From Spirochaetaceae bacterium (GTDB lineage: Bacteria; Spirochaetota; Spirochaetia; DSM-27196; SKKC01), in NCBI GenBank assembly GCA_003552745.1, contig PUOG01000252.1, forward strand, positions 1 through 14,039: 14,039 nt of DNA, read 5' to 3'. The notes under the pieces are model-generated. The model worked only from the letters and a program-made list of their open reading frames with translations. It searched no databases and was not told where the DNA came from. Each line of letters opens with the position of its first letter. The first letter of the stretch is position 1. A program made the position numbers and the translations under genes. Below are positions 6,313 to 12,936 of this stretch, one piece after another.

Positions 6313-7379
6313 AGACCACCTTCCGCAAACTCGTCGAAGAGCTCTCGGTGCTGCTTGCCCAGAGCCCCTTCTTTCGCGAGAAGCCCCCATCGGTTCATGC
6401 GGTGGTGAATCCGGCCGCCGGCCTATTCAGCCGCGCGAGCCGGCTCGAACGCTCGATCGAGCTGTTGCGCGAGCGGGTGTCGTCGATGCCCGCGGGAAGG
6501 CGGCTCGAGCCCGCATCGGTATCGGTGGACTTTACCGAGTATCCCGGCCACGCGCGTGAGCTCGCCGTAGAGGGGATCGAACGGTTGCGCGAAAGCCCCG
6601 CTCCGCTCCTGCTCAGCGCAGGCGGTGACGGCACGCATCGCGATCTGCTCGAGGCGGTTGTCGCGTCTACCGACTGCGCCCGGGAGCCTCGAACACACAT
6701 GCCGGTGTTCCGCCTGCCGGCGGGAACCGGGAACGACAGCGCCGATGCACGAACGATGACGCAGGCGTATCGGCGTCTGACACAGCTGCACGAGCCGAGA
6801 CTCGAGGCGGCCATCGAGACGCAGACCGCCGACGGGCGGGTCTTCTACGCGTTCAATGTCGCCTCATTCGGGCTGGATGCGGTGGTCAGCGGCGTTACAA
6901 ACGTCCTCAAGCGGACCCATCTTCCCGGTAATCTCTATACCCTCGTTGCCGACGTGGCGACCGTTCTGTACGTTCCGCTATTCGGGATTCCGCAGTCGCG
7001 GGTCGCATGGAGCGCCGCCGACGGCTTCGAGGAGGTCGAGGGGCGATTCGCTGTCGTGGCGTTCGGGATCGACGGCCGCCGTCGCTACGGGCGAGGCAAG
7101 CCGATCCTTCCCGATGCCAGAAACCTTTGCGCGATCAGACTGCCGCCACTCGTGCGCAGAATCGGGATCAAGAAACACGTCTACCGAGGAACTCATATGG
7201 CCGAACCGGAGGTCATCGGTCGAAGCACCACAATGTTGCAGGTCGAGGCGGACGAACGGATGCCGTTTCAGTTCGACGGTGAGATGGTGTGGCTGACCCC
7301 GGAAGCGTTTCCCGTAACGATGAGGATCCGCCCGTCGGCGTGGGCGTCACTCCAGCCTCGGGATCAGTCGAAGTCGTAG
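6309..7379 (+). CDS. Diacylglycerol kinase-family lipid kinase (DgkB/YegS-like)
   Basis: The family phosphorylates diacylglycerol, sphingoid or related lipids with ATP at the inner membrane surface; the substrate here is unknown. The 356-residue protein shows the ATP-cone motifs in order: VVNPAAG (33-38), GGDGTHRDLLEAV (105-117, glycine-rich nucleotide loop), LPAGTGND (136-143), FNVASFGLDAVV, and the C-terminal FDGEMVW (322-328), whose Asp-Gly-Glu is conserved in DgkB-type kinases. The usual Glu in GGDGTxxE is Asp here. The GTG start overlaps the HAD stop by four bases and has a GAGGAG site at 6295-6300, 8 nt upstream, so coupling is clear. The gene's last 16 bp overlap the convergent metallo-hydrolase gene. 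Pairing with a HAD phosphatase suggests a kinase/phosphatase pair in lipid turnover, which is inference. Confidence 0.9.
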   Translation: MKTTFRKLVEELSVLLAQSPFFREKPPSVHAVVNPAAGLFSRASRLERSIELLRERVSSMPAGRRLEPASVSVDFTEYPGHARELAVEGIERLRESPAPLLLSAGGDGTHRDLLEAVVASTDCAREPRTHMPVFRLPAGTGNDSADARTMTQAYRRLTQLHEPRLEAAIETQTADGRVFYAFNVASFGLDAVVSGVTNVLKRTHLPGNLYTLVADVATVLYVPLFGIPQSRVAWSAADGFEEVEGRFAVVAFGIDGRRRYGRGKPILPDARNLCAIRLPPLVRRIGIKKHVYRGTHMAEPEVIGRSTTMLQVEADERMPFQFDGEMVWLTPEAFPVTMRIRPSAWASLQPRDQSKS

Positions 7380-8212
7380 TAGTTCCATTCACGCGCGAAA
7401 TCGTGAAACCCGAGCTCGCGGACCGTATCGAGACGGTCCTGCCATCCGTCCTGGTAGTGCATGAGCAGCATCCGTGACCGAACGCTCTCCGGCAGAGTTG
7501 ATAGCTCTTCGAGCGAGGCGTGAACCCCGCCGGTGAAAAACTGGGTATCGTGGAATATCCACTCGATGTCGTAGTGCCGGTCGAAGTCGGCGACGAGCGA
7601 AGCGTCGAACTTCGTATCGCCACTGAAGAGAATCCGATCGTCGATCAGGAGACCGACGCTGTACGCTGCCGCCTCCCAGCTCTGCGCCTGCTCGGGGAAA
7701 TGATTCGTGCGGAAGATCTTGATGTTGAGCTCTCCGATATCGAACGACTTCGCATCGCGAGGCAAGCCGTTTTCCGCCGACGGACGCACGACCTGCCAGA
7801 AATCGGCGAAGCGCAGGTACCTCCCGTTACGACGTTCGTTCGATGCGGCGCCACCCTTCAGGCTGTCGCTCCACAAGGAGCGCTGGTACTTCGAGTCGAT
7901 GTAGACCACCGGTTTCTTTCCGGCAACGTATCGGCCTGTGAGCATGACCTCCTCGAGGCCACCGATGTGATCGGCGTGGCTGTGGGTGATCAGGAAATTG
8001 CGTATGTCGGTGACTTCCAATCCGGCCGAGCGGAGGCGACCGGGCGCTTTGGTACCGAAGTCGATCATCAGGTGTGTCTGCCCCTTGATGATGAGGAAGT
8101 TGTTCTGCCCGAGCGTACGGGCGAATGCCGATCCGCAGCCGAGGGTGAAAAGGGACAATTGCCCGCGATTAGTGAGCGATATCGGTTTGTTCTTGAGAGG
8201 TCGTACTCGCAT
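7364..8212 (-). CDS. Metallo-beta-lactamase-fold hydrolase (RNase Z-like group)
   Basis: A 282-residue MBL-fold metal-dependent hydrolase, without a signal peptide. It opens with a short basic N-terminus, then LFTLGCGSAF, the usual first strand of RNase Z/PhnP-like MBL proteins. The metal-binding motif THSHADH gives His77, His79, Asp81 and His82; later ligands are the His in RTNHFPEQ, the Asp in FSGDTKFD and the His in LMHYQDG. The GTKAPGRL segment after MIDFG is not one I recognise. The substrate could be a nucleic acid, cyclic nucleotide or small phosphodiester. The ATG at 8212 is chosen because an excellent promoter ends 9 nt before it; the frame remains open further upstream but crosses the divergent regulator gene. 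Its 3' end overlaps the lipid kinase gene on the other strand by 16 bp. Confidence 0.88.
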   Translation of the reverse strand: MRVRPLKNKPISLTNRGQLSLFTLGCGSAFARTLGQNNFLIIKGQTHLMIDFGTKAPGRLRSAGLEVTDIRNFLITHSHADHIGGLEEVMLTGRYVAGKKPVVYIDSKYQRSLWSDSLKGGAASNERRNGRYLRFADFWQVVRPSAENGLPRDAKSFDIGELNIKIFRTNHFPEQAQSWEAAAYSVGLLIDDRILFSGDTKFDASLVADFDRHYDIEWIFHDTQFFTGGVHASLEELSTLPESVRSRMLLMHYQDGWQDRLDTVRELGFHDFAREWNYYDFD

Positions 8213-8221
8213 TTTTCGATA

Positions 8222-8250
8222 AGTGTATGGCCCGTACTCCGCCCGGTCAA
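8222..8250 (-). promoter_or_regulatory. Promoter of the MBL-fold gene, predicting a leaderless mRNA
   Basis: On the minus strand, TTGACC (8250-8245), a 17-bp spacer and TACACT (8227-8222) match the sigma70 consensus at 5 of 6 and 4 of 6 positions. The ATG begins 10 nt after the -10 box, so the mRNA would start within a few bases of it, and no Shine-Dalgarno site is present. Confidence 0.65.
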
Positions 8251-8308
8251 GGATTTGCAGCGAAACAATTTGATGGGCAGCCGTCCGGAACCGCTCTTCC
8301 CCGGTCGC

Positions 8309-8338
8309 TTGACACCGCACAGATACGCTCGGTAGCGT
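8309..8338 (+). promoter_or_regulatory. Candidate promoter of the DtxR-family gene
   Basis: TTGACA (8309-8314) is perfect; the best -10 is TAGCGT (8333-8338) at an 18-bp spacing, only 3 of 6. The 11-mer GCTTGACACCG (8307-8317) is identical to that at the suf promoter (2241-2251). The start codon lies 9 nt after the -10 box. Confidence 0.45.
8325..8338. promoter_or_regulatory. Inverted repeat over the DtxR-family gene promoter, possible autoregulatory operator
   Basis: ACGCT-CGGT-AGCGT is a perfect 5-bp inverted repeat. Allowing one inserted base on the right, it extends to GATACGCT...AGCGTTATC (8322-8343). It covers the candidate -10 box, the usual place for an autorepressor site. Binding is not demonstrated. 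Confidence 0.4.
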
Positions 8339-8347
8339 TATCGGCAC

Positions 8348-9019
8348 TTGGTAACGAGCACGGTCGAGCAATACATCAAGGTCCTCTTCAGCGAAGCCGA
8401 TCGCAGCGAAGGCTCGACGGTATCGATGAAGCAGGTCTCCGACTCGATGCAGGTGACTCCCGGCACGGCAACGTCGATGGCGAAACATCTCGCGTCTCTC
8501 GGTTTGGTGGAATACACCCCACGGCGAGGTTGTCGTTTGACCGATCGCGGCATGCAGCTCGCGTTGCGCATGATCCGCCGCCATCGGCTCATCGAGACCT
8601 TCCTCGAACGCACCCTCGGCTATGACTGGAGCGAGGTCCACGCGGACGCGGAGCAACTGGAACACGCGGTCAGCGATCGGTTCATCGATCGACTCGATCG
8701 TTTTCTCGGCTATCCGGAAGCCGATCCACACGGTGATCCGATTCCCGGCATTTCCGGAGAGGTTACGGCGGTTCGGACGATTTCGCTCGCCGAGGCGCGT
8801 GAGGGCGACTCATGCACGATCGTGCGCATCCTCGACGACAGTGCCGATTTCCTGAAGCTTATGCGGCGGATGGAGCTGTTACCGGGCGAGCGTTGCTCAC
8901 TGGTCAGCCGCGACCCGGCCGCCGGCACGCTGCTTGTACGCAGCTCCCACCCGTCCGCGGATGAGCTTTCGTTATCGGCCGAAGCAGCTGAGCGAATTCG
9001 CGTCGTTCCCGTTACGTGA
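8348..9019 (+). CDS. DtxR/MntR-family metal-dependent transcriptional regulator
   Basis: A homodimeric repressor that binds DNA when loaded with Fe2+ or Mn2+. The 223 residues comprise a winged helix-turn-helix (about 5-70, with TPGTATSMAKHLASLGLVEY as the recognition region), a dimerisation/metal domain (about 70-140, ending GDPIPG) and a C-terminal FeoA/SH3-like domain (about 145-223, LAEAREGDSCTIVRI). With the TTG start at 8348, metal-site residues fall on DtxR numbering: His79, Glu83, His98, Glu102, Glu105, His106. Position 102 is Glu as in MntR, not Cys as in DtxR/IdeR, and the DtxR Met10 position holds Gln8, which is unlike either. TTG is the only plausible start: TAG at 8333 closes the frame upstream and the next Met (27) is inside the HTH. 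It is divergent from the MBL gene and convergent with the lipoprotein gene. Confidence 0.9.
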   Translation: MVTSTVEQYIKVLFSEADRSEGSTVSMKQVSDSMQVTPGTATSMAKHLASLGLVEYTPRRGCRLTDRGMQLALRMIRRHRLIETFLERTLGYDWSEVHADAEQLEHAVSDRFIDRLDRFLGYPEADPHGDPIPGISGEVTAVRTISLAEAREGDSCTIVRILDDSADFLKLMRRMELLPGERCSLVSRDPAAGTLLVRSSHPSADELSLSAEAAERIRVVPVT

Positions 9020-9030
9020 TCTCCGCACGA

Positions 9031-10251
9031 CTATTCCATCGCCCGGATTGCCGTCTCCGAGACCGCCTGCATCTCGCCCGCCGCATCTTCCGGCGAGAGC
9101 TTTCCGGCGAGTACCGCATTCTGTGACGGAAGCATCGCGTCCCAGACCGCCTGCATTTCGACCGCGGCCGGCATCGGGGTGCCGTTCGCCATCGCAGCCG
9201 CCGAATCGGCAAGTACCGGGTCGCCGGCGATCTGCTCATGCTCGAGGGCGCTCAAGCGGCCGGGCAGCCGGCTCAACTCGTCCGCCATCTCCAGCTGACG
9301 CTCTTCGGTGAGCACCCACGCGATAAACTCACCGATCGCCTCACGCAGTTCTCCCCCGACGGCGTCGGACATCATGAAGTACTTTCCGCTGGTAAACGGG
9401 GCCGGCTCGAGTCCGGTTTCGGCGACAGTCGGAATCGGGGCGATACCGAGATCGTCGCCGAAGTGTTCGCGATACTCTCCGAGCGACCAATCTCCGTTGA
9501 TGATCATCGCCGCGTCGCCCTCCCTGAAGAGGGTGTCCACGGTTCCGTAGTCGGCCTCCAGCGGCGTAATCGCGTGCACATGGGTGAGGTCGTAGAGAAA
9601 CCGCAAGGTGGCGACCATCTCGGGGGTGTCGAGCGTCGGAGTGGTTCCGTCTTCGGCGAAGACCGACCCTCCGAAACCGCCGAGCCACGGGACGAGCCAG
9701 AACGGTTCGAACATATTGTACGCGAAACCGTAGCGCTCGCCGTCGGTGAGCCCTTCGGCGATCTCGATCATCTCGTCGGTATCGTGCGGGGCGGAGTCTA
9801 CCAACTCGCGATTGTAGAGCAGCATGAGGTGGTTCCCGCTGGAGATGGGAATGCCGAAGATATCGCCATCCATGACTACCGGTTCGATGAACGCGTCGGG
9901 ATCGTACAGATCCTCCACCGGCTGGATGATTCCCGCAGCGGTGAACGGACCGGCATGATCGTTCACCGTCCAGAGCAGTTCGGGAGCGTCACCGGCGATA
10001 CTCGCGCTCTCGAAGTCTCCTCGCAGCTCCTCGGTCTCCATCCTGACAACGTCGATCTGTACCCCGGAGTTCTCCTCCATGTAGCGTTCGGCGAGCGTTT
10101 CTACATACCGAAATCCGTTGTCGGCTTCACCTTCCTGGGTCCACAGCTCAAACTCGACCTGTTCGACCGCACCCCCGCCGTTGCCGCACGCAACAATGAA
10201 CGGTACTGCCGCGAGAAGCGCGCAGCGTTTCATGTATAGGAAGAAACTCAT
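9031..10251 (-). CDS. Extracellular solute-binding lipoprotein, sugar ABC-transporter type
   Basis: A family 1 (MalE-like) substrate-binding protein, of the kind that delivers sugars or oligosaccharides to an ABC importer. The signal peptide MSFFLYMKRCALLAAVPFIVAC ends in lipobox VAC, with the modified Cys at residue 22, so it is membrane-anchored outside the cytoplasm. Typical segments follow: VEFELWTQEGE, a mid-region GIPISSGNHLMLLYNREL, EGDAAMIINGDWSLGEYREHF and SGKYFMMSDA. The start at 10251 gives a 406-residue protein; ATG 10233 would give a shorter but functional signal peptide, and neither has a clear Shine-Dalgarno site. It lies 35 nt downstream of the DUF255 gene on the same strand and is followed by a convergent gene, so no permease or ATPase is attached. 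Confidence 0.87.
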   Translation of the reverse strand: MSFFLYMKRCALLAAVPFIVACGNGGGAVEQVEFELWTQEGEADNGFRYVETLAERYMEENSGVQIDVVRMETEELRGDFESASIAGDAPELLWTVNDHAGPFTAAGIIQPVEDLYDPDAFIEPVVMDGDIFGIPISSGNHLMLLYNRELVDSAPHDTDEMIEIAEGLTDGERYGFAYNMFEPFWLVPWLGGFGGSVFAEDGTTPTLDTPEMVATLRFLYDLTHVHAITPLEADYGTVDTLFREGDAAMIINGDWSLGEYREHFGDDLGIAPIPTVAETGLEPAPFTSGKYFMMSDAVGGELREAIGEFIAWVLTEERQLEMADELSRLPGRLSALEHEQIAGDPVLADSAAAMANGTPMPAAVEMQAVWDAMLPSQNAVLAGKLSPEDAAGEMQAVSETAIRAME

Positions 10252-10264
10252 ATCGGTACAGTTT

Positions 10265-10282
10265 CCGGCGGTACGGCGCCGG
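10265..10282. other. Intercistronic hairpin between the DUF255 and lipoprotein genes
   Basis: CCGGCG (10265-10270) and CGCCGG (10277-10282) form a 6-bp GC-only stem with a 6-nt loop, in the 35-nt gap. No T-run follows on the minus strand, so it is not an intrinsic terminator; it could stabilise or tune the downstream message. Confidence 0.45.
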
Positions 10283-10286
10283 TTGT

Positions 10287-12236
10287 CTACCGGTCGGGCA
10301 ATCCTTCGCGGCAAACGCCGGCGAAACAGTAGCGAGTGCGGCCGGTTGCGGGCGTACGAATCGCGTTCAGCGGCAGCCGGGCGAACCGCTGCGGCGGTTC
10401 AGCGCTCTCGATCACGTAGAAGAGGCCGCTTCGGGCCATCGCCGAAATGTTCCAGAAGTCGCGAGCCAGCGCCTGCCCCGGCTCGGTCTGTGCCCAGGTG
10501 GAGTGCGTGAGCATGGCGTAGCGGGCCAGGGCGAAATCGGCGACCGAGATCGACGAGGGAAGTGGGTGATCGTACCCTTCCGGTCGCGTCACCCGGAAAT
10601 CGGTCTGGGAAGCCTCGATCCAGCCGCCGTCGGAGGTGCGAAAGGCAAGAAGGCGCGGAAGCAGCGCCCCGGCATATTCGATCCACTGCGGCTTCGACTC
10701 GCCGAGCCACGTGTACAGCAGCATGAGTGTCGCATAGTCCTCGAGGAATCCTGCACTTCCGACGTTGCCTTCGAGCGTCGTATGGGCGAGGAGGTCGTCG
10801 CGGTCGTGCCGTTCGTTCAGTGCGAGCGCGATCTCCTCCGCCCACGCGCACCAGTGCGGGCGCTCGAGCAGGCGCCCTGCCTGCAACAGCGCGATCGCCG
10901 CGAGCGCATTCCACGAGGTGACGATCTTTCGGTCGGTGAACGGTTGCCGGCGTTTGCGGCGAATCTCGAGCAGCCGTTCGACAGCCGCCGGGAGAGCAAC
11001 GGTGTCGCTGCCGCTGCCGAGCGAGCTCGTGTGCGGTGTCGCCGCGCCGGCTGCGCCCGCCCCGTCGTCACCGCGACGCAACAGGTGAATGCGACCTTCG
11101 AAGTTGCCCTCCTCGGGGAGCTCGAAGACGCGGGAAAACGCCTCCCATTCGTCGTCGGGCAGCGCCTCTCGGATCTCCCGTTTCGTCCAGAGATAGGTCG
11201 CTCCCTCTTCGTGATCGGTGTCGGCGTCATGGGCGCTCACCAGCAGCGGTCCCGGGTGTTCGCCGCCGGACGCCTCGGCGAATGTTTCGGCCAGGCACCG
11301 AACGATACCGTCGGCGACCTCGCGATAACGCTCATCCTCGAAGTGTGCCGCCGCACCGGCGTAGCACCACAGCAGCATCGCCTGGTCATAGAGCATCTTC
11401 TCGAAGTGCGGAATCGTCCATTGCTCGTCCACGCAGTAGCGGTAGAAGCCGCCCTGCAGATGGTCGTGCAACCCGCGGCCGGCCATTACGTCGAGAAGCG
11501 TGTGGCTCATCTGCTCGAGGCGTGAATCGCCGGCGGCCGCGTGCGCGTAAAGCATCCAGAGAAGGGTAGAATGGGGTGGAAACTTCGGCCCTCCGGCGAA
11601 CCCGCCCCACCGGTGATCGAACGCGCCGGCGATTCGATCGATCATCGGGTCGAGGTCGATTCCGGCGCCGGGAAGCTCGTCGAGCGAGATCGGTCGATCG
11701 GTTTCGATCTTTCCGGGGGCGGAGGCGCTCGCTTGAGGCTCGAATCGGCCGAGTTGGTCGCGTTTATCCCGATAGAACTCGAGCACCCGGCCGAGGACGT
11801 AGTCGAAGCTGCGCATGCTCCCCGCGCGAGACTCCGTCGGGGCGGGAGCGTAGGTCATGGCGAAGAAGAGCTCCTGATCGGGGGACATGAACGCGTTCAG
11901 CGGCCAGCCTCCCTGTCCGGTGGTCGCCACGAGGAAGCTCATGAGATAGCTGTCGATGTCGGGGCGCTCCTCACGGTCGACCTTGATGCTGACGAAACTC
12001 TGATTGAGTATCGATGCGATTGTCGGATCGCTGAACGCACCGTCGGCCATCACGTGGCACCAGTGGCAGGTGGAGTAGCCGACCGAAACGAAGACGACGA
12101 GATCGTGTTCACGTGCGTAGTCGAACGCCTGCGGCGACCACTGCTGCCAGTGTACCGGATTGTCACTGTGCTGTCGGAGATACGGCGAGCTCGCCTCGCC
12201 GAGCGTGTTCCGTGCCGGATCGAATGGGATCGTCAT
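10287..12236 (-). CDS. DUF255 thioredoxin-domain protein (YyaL/SSP411-like)
   Basis: A cytosolic two-domain protein of 649 residues. The N-terminal thioredoxin-like domain (about 10-170) carries the family signature SPYLRQHSDNPVHW, GYSTCHWCHVM with Cys57 and Cys60, IKVDREERPDID and GQGGWPLNAFMSP. The remainder (about 190-649) is an (alpha/alpha)-barrel-like region resembling N-acylglucosamine 2-epimerases, including FAGGPKFPPHSTL, GGFYRYCVDEQWTIPHFEKMLYDQ and VTSWNALAAIALLQ. The biochemical role of the family is not established. Deviations: the usual acidic MExESF after CHWCHV is MADGAF, and TYFPPE is TYAPAP. A good AAGGAG site (plus-strand 12246-12251) stands 9 nt before the ATG. It is followed 35 nt later by the lipoprotein gene and is divergent from the DUF1007 gene. 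Confidence 0.92.
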   Translation of the reverse strand: MTIPFDPARNTLGEASSPYLRQHSDNPVHWQQWSPQAFDYAREHDLVVFVSVGYSTCHWCHVMADGAFSDPTIASILNQSFVSIKVDREERPDIDSYLMSFLVATTGQGGWPLNAFMSPDQELFFAMTYAPAPTESRAGSMRSFDYVLGRVLEFYRDKRDQLGRFEPQASASAPGKIETDRPISLDELPGAGIDLDPMIDRIAGAFDHRWGGFAGGPKFPPHSTLLWMLYAHAAAGDSRLEQMSHTLLDVMAGRGLHDHLQGGFYRYCVDEQWTIPHFEKMLYDQAMLLWCYAGAAAHFEDERYREVADGIVRCLAETFAEASGGEHPGPLLVSAHDADTDHEEGATYLWTKREIREALPDDEWEAFSRVFELPEEGNFEGRIHLLRRGDDGAGAAGAATPHTSSLGSGSDTVALPAAVERLLEIRRKRRQPFTDRKIVTSWNALAAIALLQAGRLLERPHWCAWAEEIALALNERHDRDDLLAHTTLEGNVGSAGFLEDYATLMLLYTWLGESKPQWIEYAGALLPRLLAFRTSDGGWIEASQTDFRVTRPEGYDHPLPSSISVADFALARYAMLTHSTWAQTEPGQALARDFWNISAMARSGLFYVIESAEPPQRFARLPLNAIRTPATGRTRYCFAGVCREGLPDR

Positions 12237-12263
12237 CTGCGGCGACTCCTTGCGGTGCAGGCG

Positions 12264-12293
12264 TTGTCAATCGCTCTCCACCAAGTGTACGTT
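12264..12293 (+). promoter_or_regulatory. Possible promoter of the DUF1007 gene
   Basis: TTGTCA (12264-12269, 5 of 6) and TACGTT (12288-12293, 3 of 6) lie 18 bp apart within the 81-bp divergent spacer. A GGGGAG ribosome-binding site at 12302-12307 precedes the ATG by 10 nt. Confidence 0.4.
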
Positions 12294-12317
12294 TGCCGGT
12301 AGGGGAGCGACAACACC

Positions 12318-12923
12318 ATGAGGTACAAGTGTATTCGCCTGATCGTCTCGCTTCTTGTGCTCGGCCTCGTTGCCGCATCGCTTGCCGCGCATCCGCACGT
12401 TTTTATCGACAGTCGGATGAAGGCCGAGATACACGGTGACACCGTAACCAACATTTCCGCACATTGGACCTTCGATCGTTTCTTCACGCATCAGGTTATG
12501 CGCGATTTCGGTCTCGATCCTTCCGGCAACTTCTCATCCGACGATGTCGCGGCGGTCAAGCGTGGCGCCTTCGACAATCTGAAGAACTATAACTACTTCA
12601 TCTATATCGAGGTCGATGGGCGCGAGATTTCGGCGAATGATCCGGAGAACTTCAATGTGAAGCTCGATGCCGACGACCGGCTCGTGTATACCTTCGATAT
12701 TCCGGTGGAGGTCGAAGTCTCGGGTTCCTCGCGGAAGATCGAGGTCGCGATGTACGACGAGGAGTTCTTCGTCGATATGGCGTTCGCCGACGACTACATC
12801 GAGATCACCGGGACCGGGAGTGTCGAATACGAGCACGACATCGAGCAGCGTGTTTACGATACCGGCATCTGGGGGCCGATGGTTCGCGAGCGCGTCGTGC
12901 TCAATCTTCGAAGGCGACTGTGA
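12318..12923 (+). CDS. Secreted DUF1007 family protein
   Basis: An exported protein of 201 residues of unknown biochemical function. A signal peptide (1-24: basic RYK start, hydrophobic LIVSLLVLGLVAAS, ending LAA) is followed directly by the family signature HPHVFID, so cleavage after Ala24 would leave an N-terminal His-Pro-His. The HWTFDRFF segment and the DPENFNVKLDADDRLVYTFDIPVEVEV strand-rich region are typical of DUF1007. Members of this family are often found beside nickel/cobalt-type (NicO/RcnA-like) transporters, suggesting a metal-related periplasmic role, but no such transporter is in this window. The terminal residues are basic (NLRRRL). The start has a good GGGGAG site. It is divergent from the DUF255 gene and convergent with the GDPD gene (13 nt between stops). 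Confidence 0.88.
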   Translation: MRYKCIRLIVSLLVLGLVAASLAAHPHVFIDSRMKAEIHGDTVTNISAHWTFDRFFTHQVMRDFGLDPSGNFSSDDVAAVKRGAFDNLKNYNYFIYIEVDGREISANDPENFNVKLDADDRLVYTFDIPVEVEVSGSSRKIEVAMYDEEFFVDMAFADDYIEITGTGSVEYEHDIEQRVYDTGIWGPMVRERVVLNLRRRL

Positions 12924-12936
12924 GGGGCACAGGTCG

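Noticed and set aside
8213..8731. An N-terminal extension of the MBL-fold protein through the divergent region
   Set aside because: The open frame runs antisense through the DtxR-family gene; a strong promoter ends just before the ATG at 8212 and MBL similarity begins soon after it.
10252..10314. Start of the solute-binding lipoprotein at the ATG at 10314
   Set aside because: It would overlap the DUF255 gene and place about 21 Arg-rich residues before the signal peptide. The lipobox geometry fits starts at 10251 or 10233.
12265..12270. Minus-strand TTGACA as a -35 box for the DUF255 gene
   Set aside because: A -10 at normal spacing would overlap the Shine-Dalgarno region of that gene and leave no leader, and the bases there do not resemble a -10 box.
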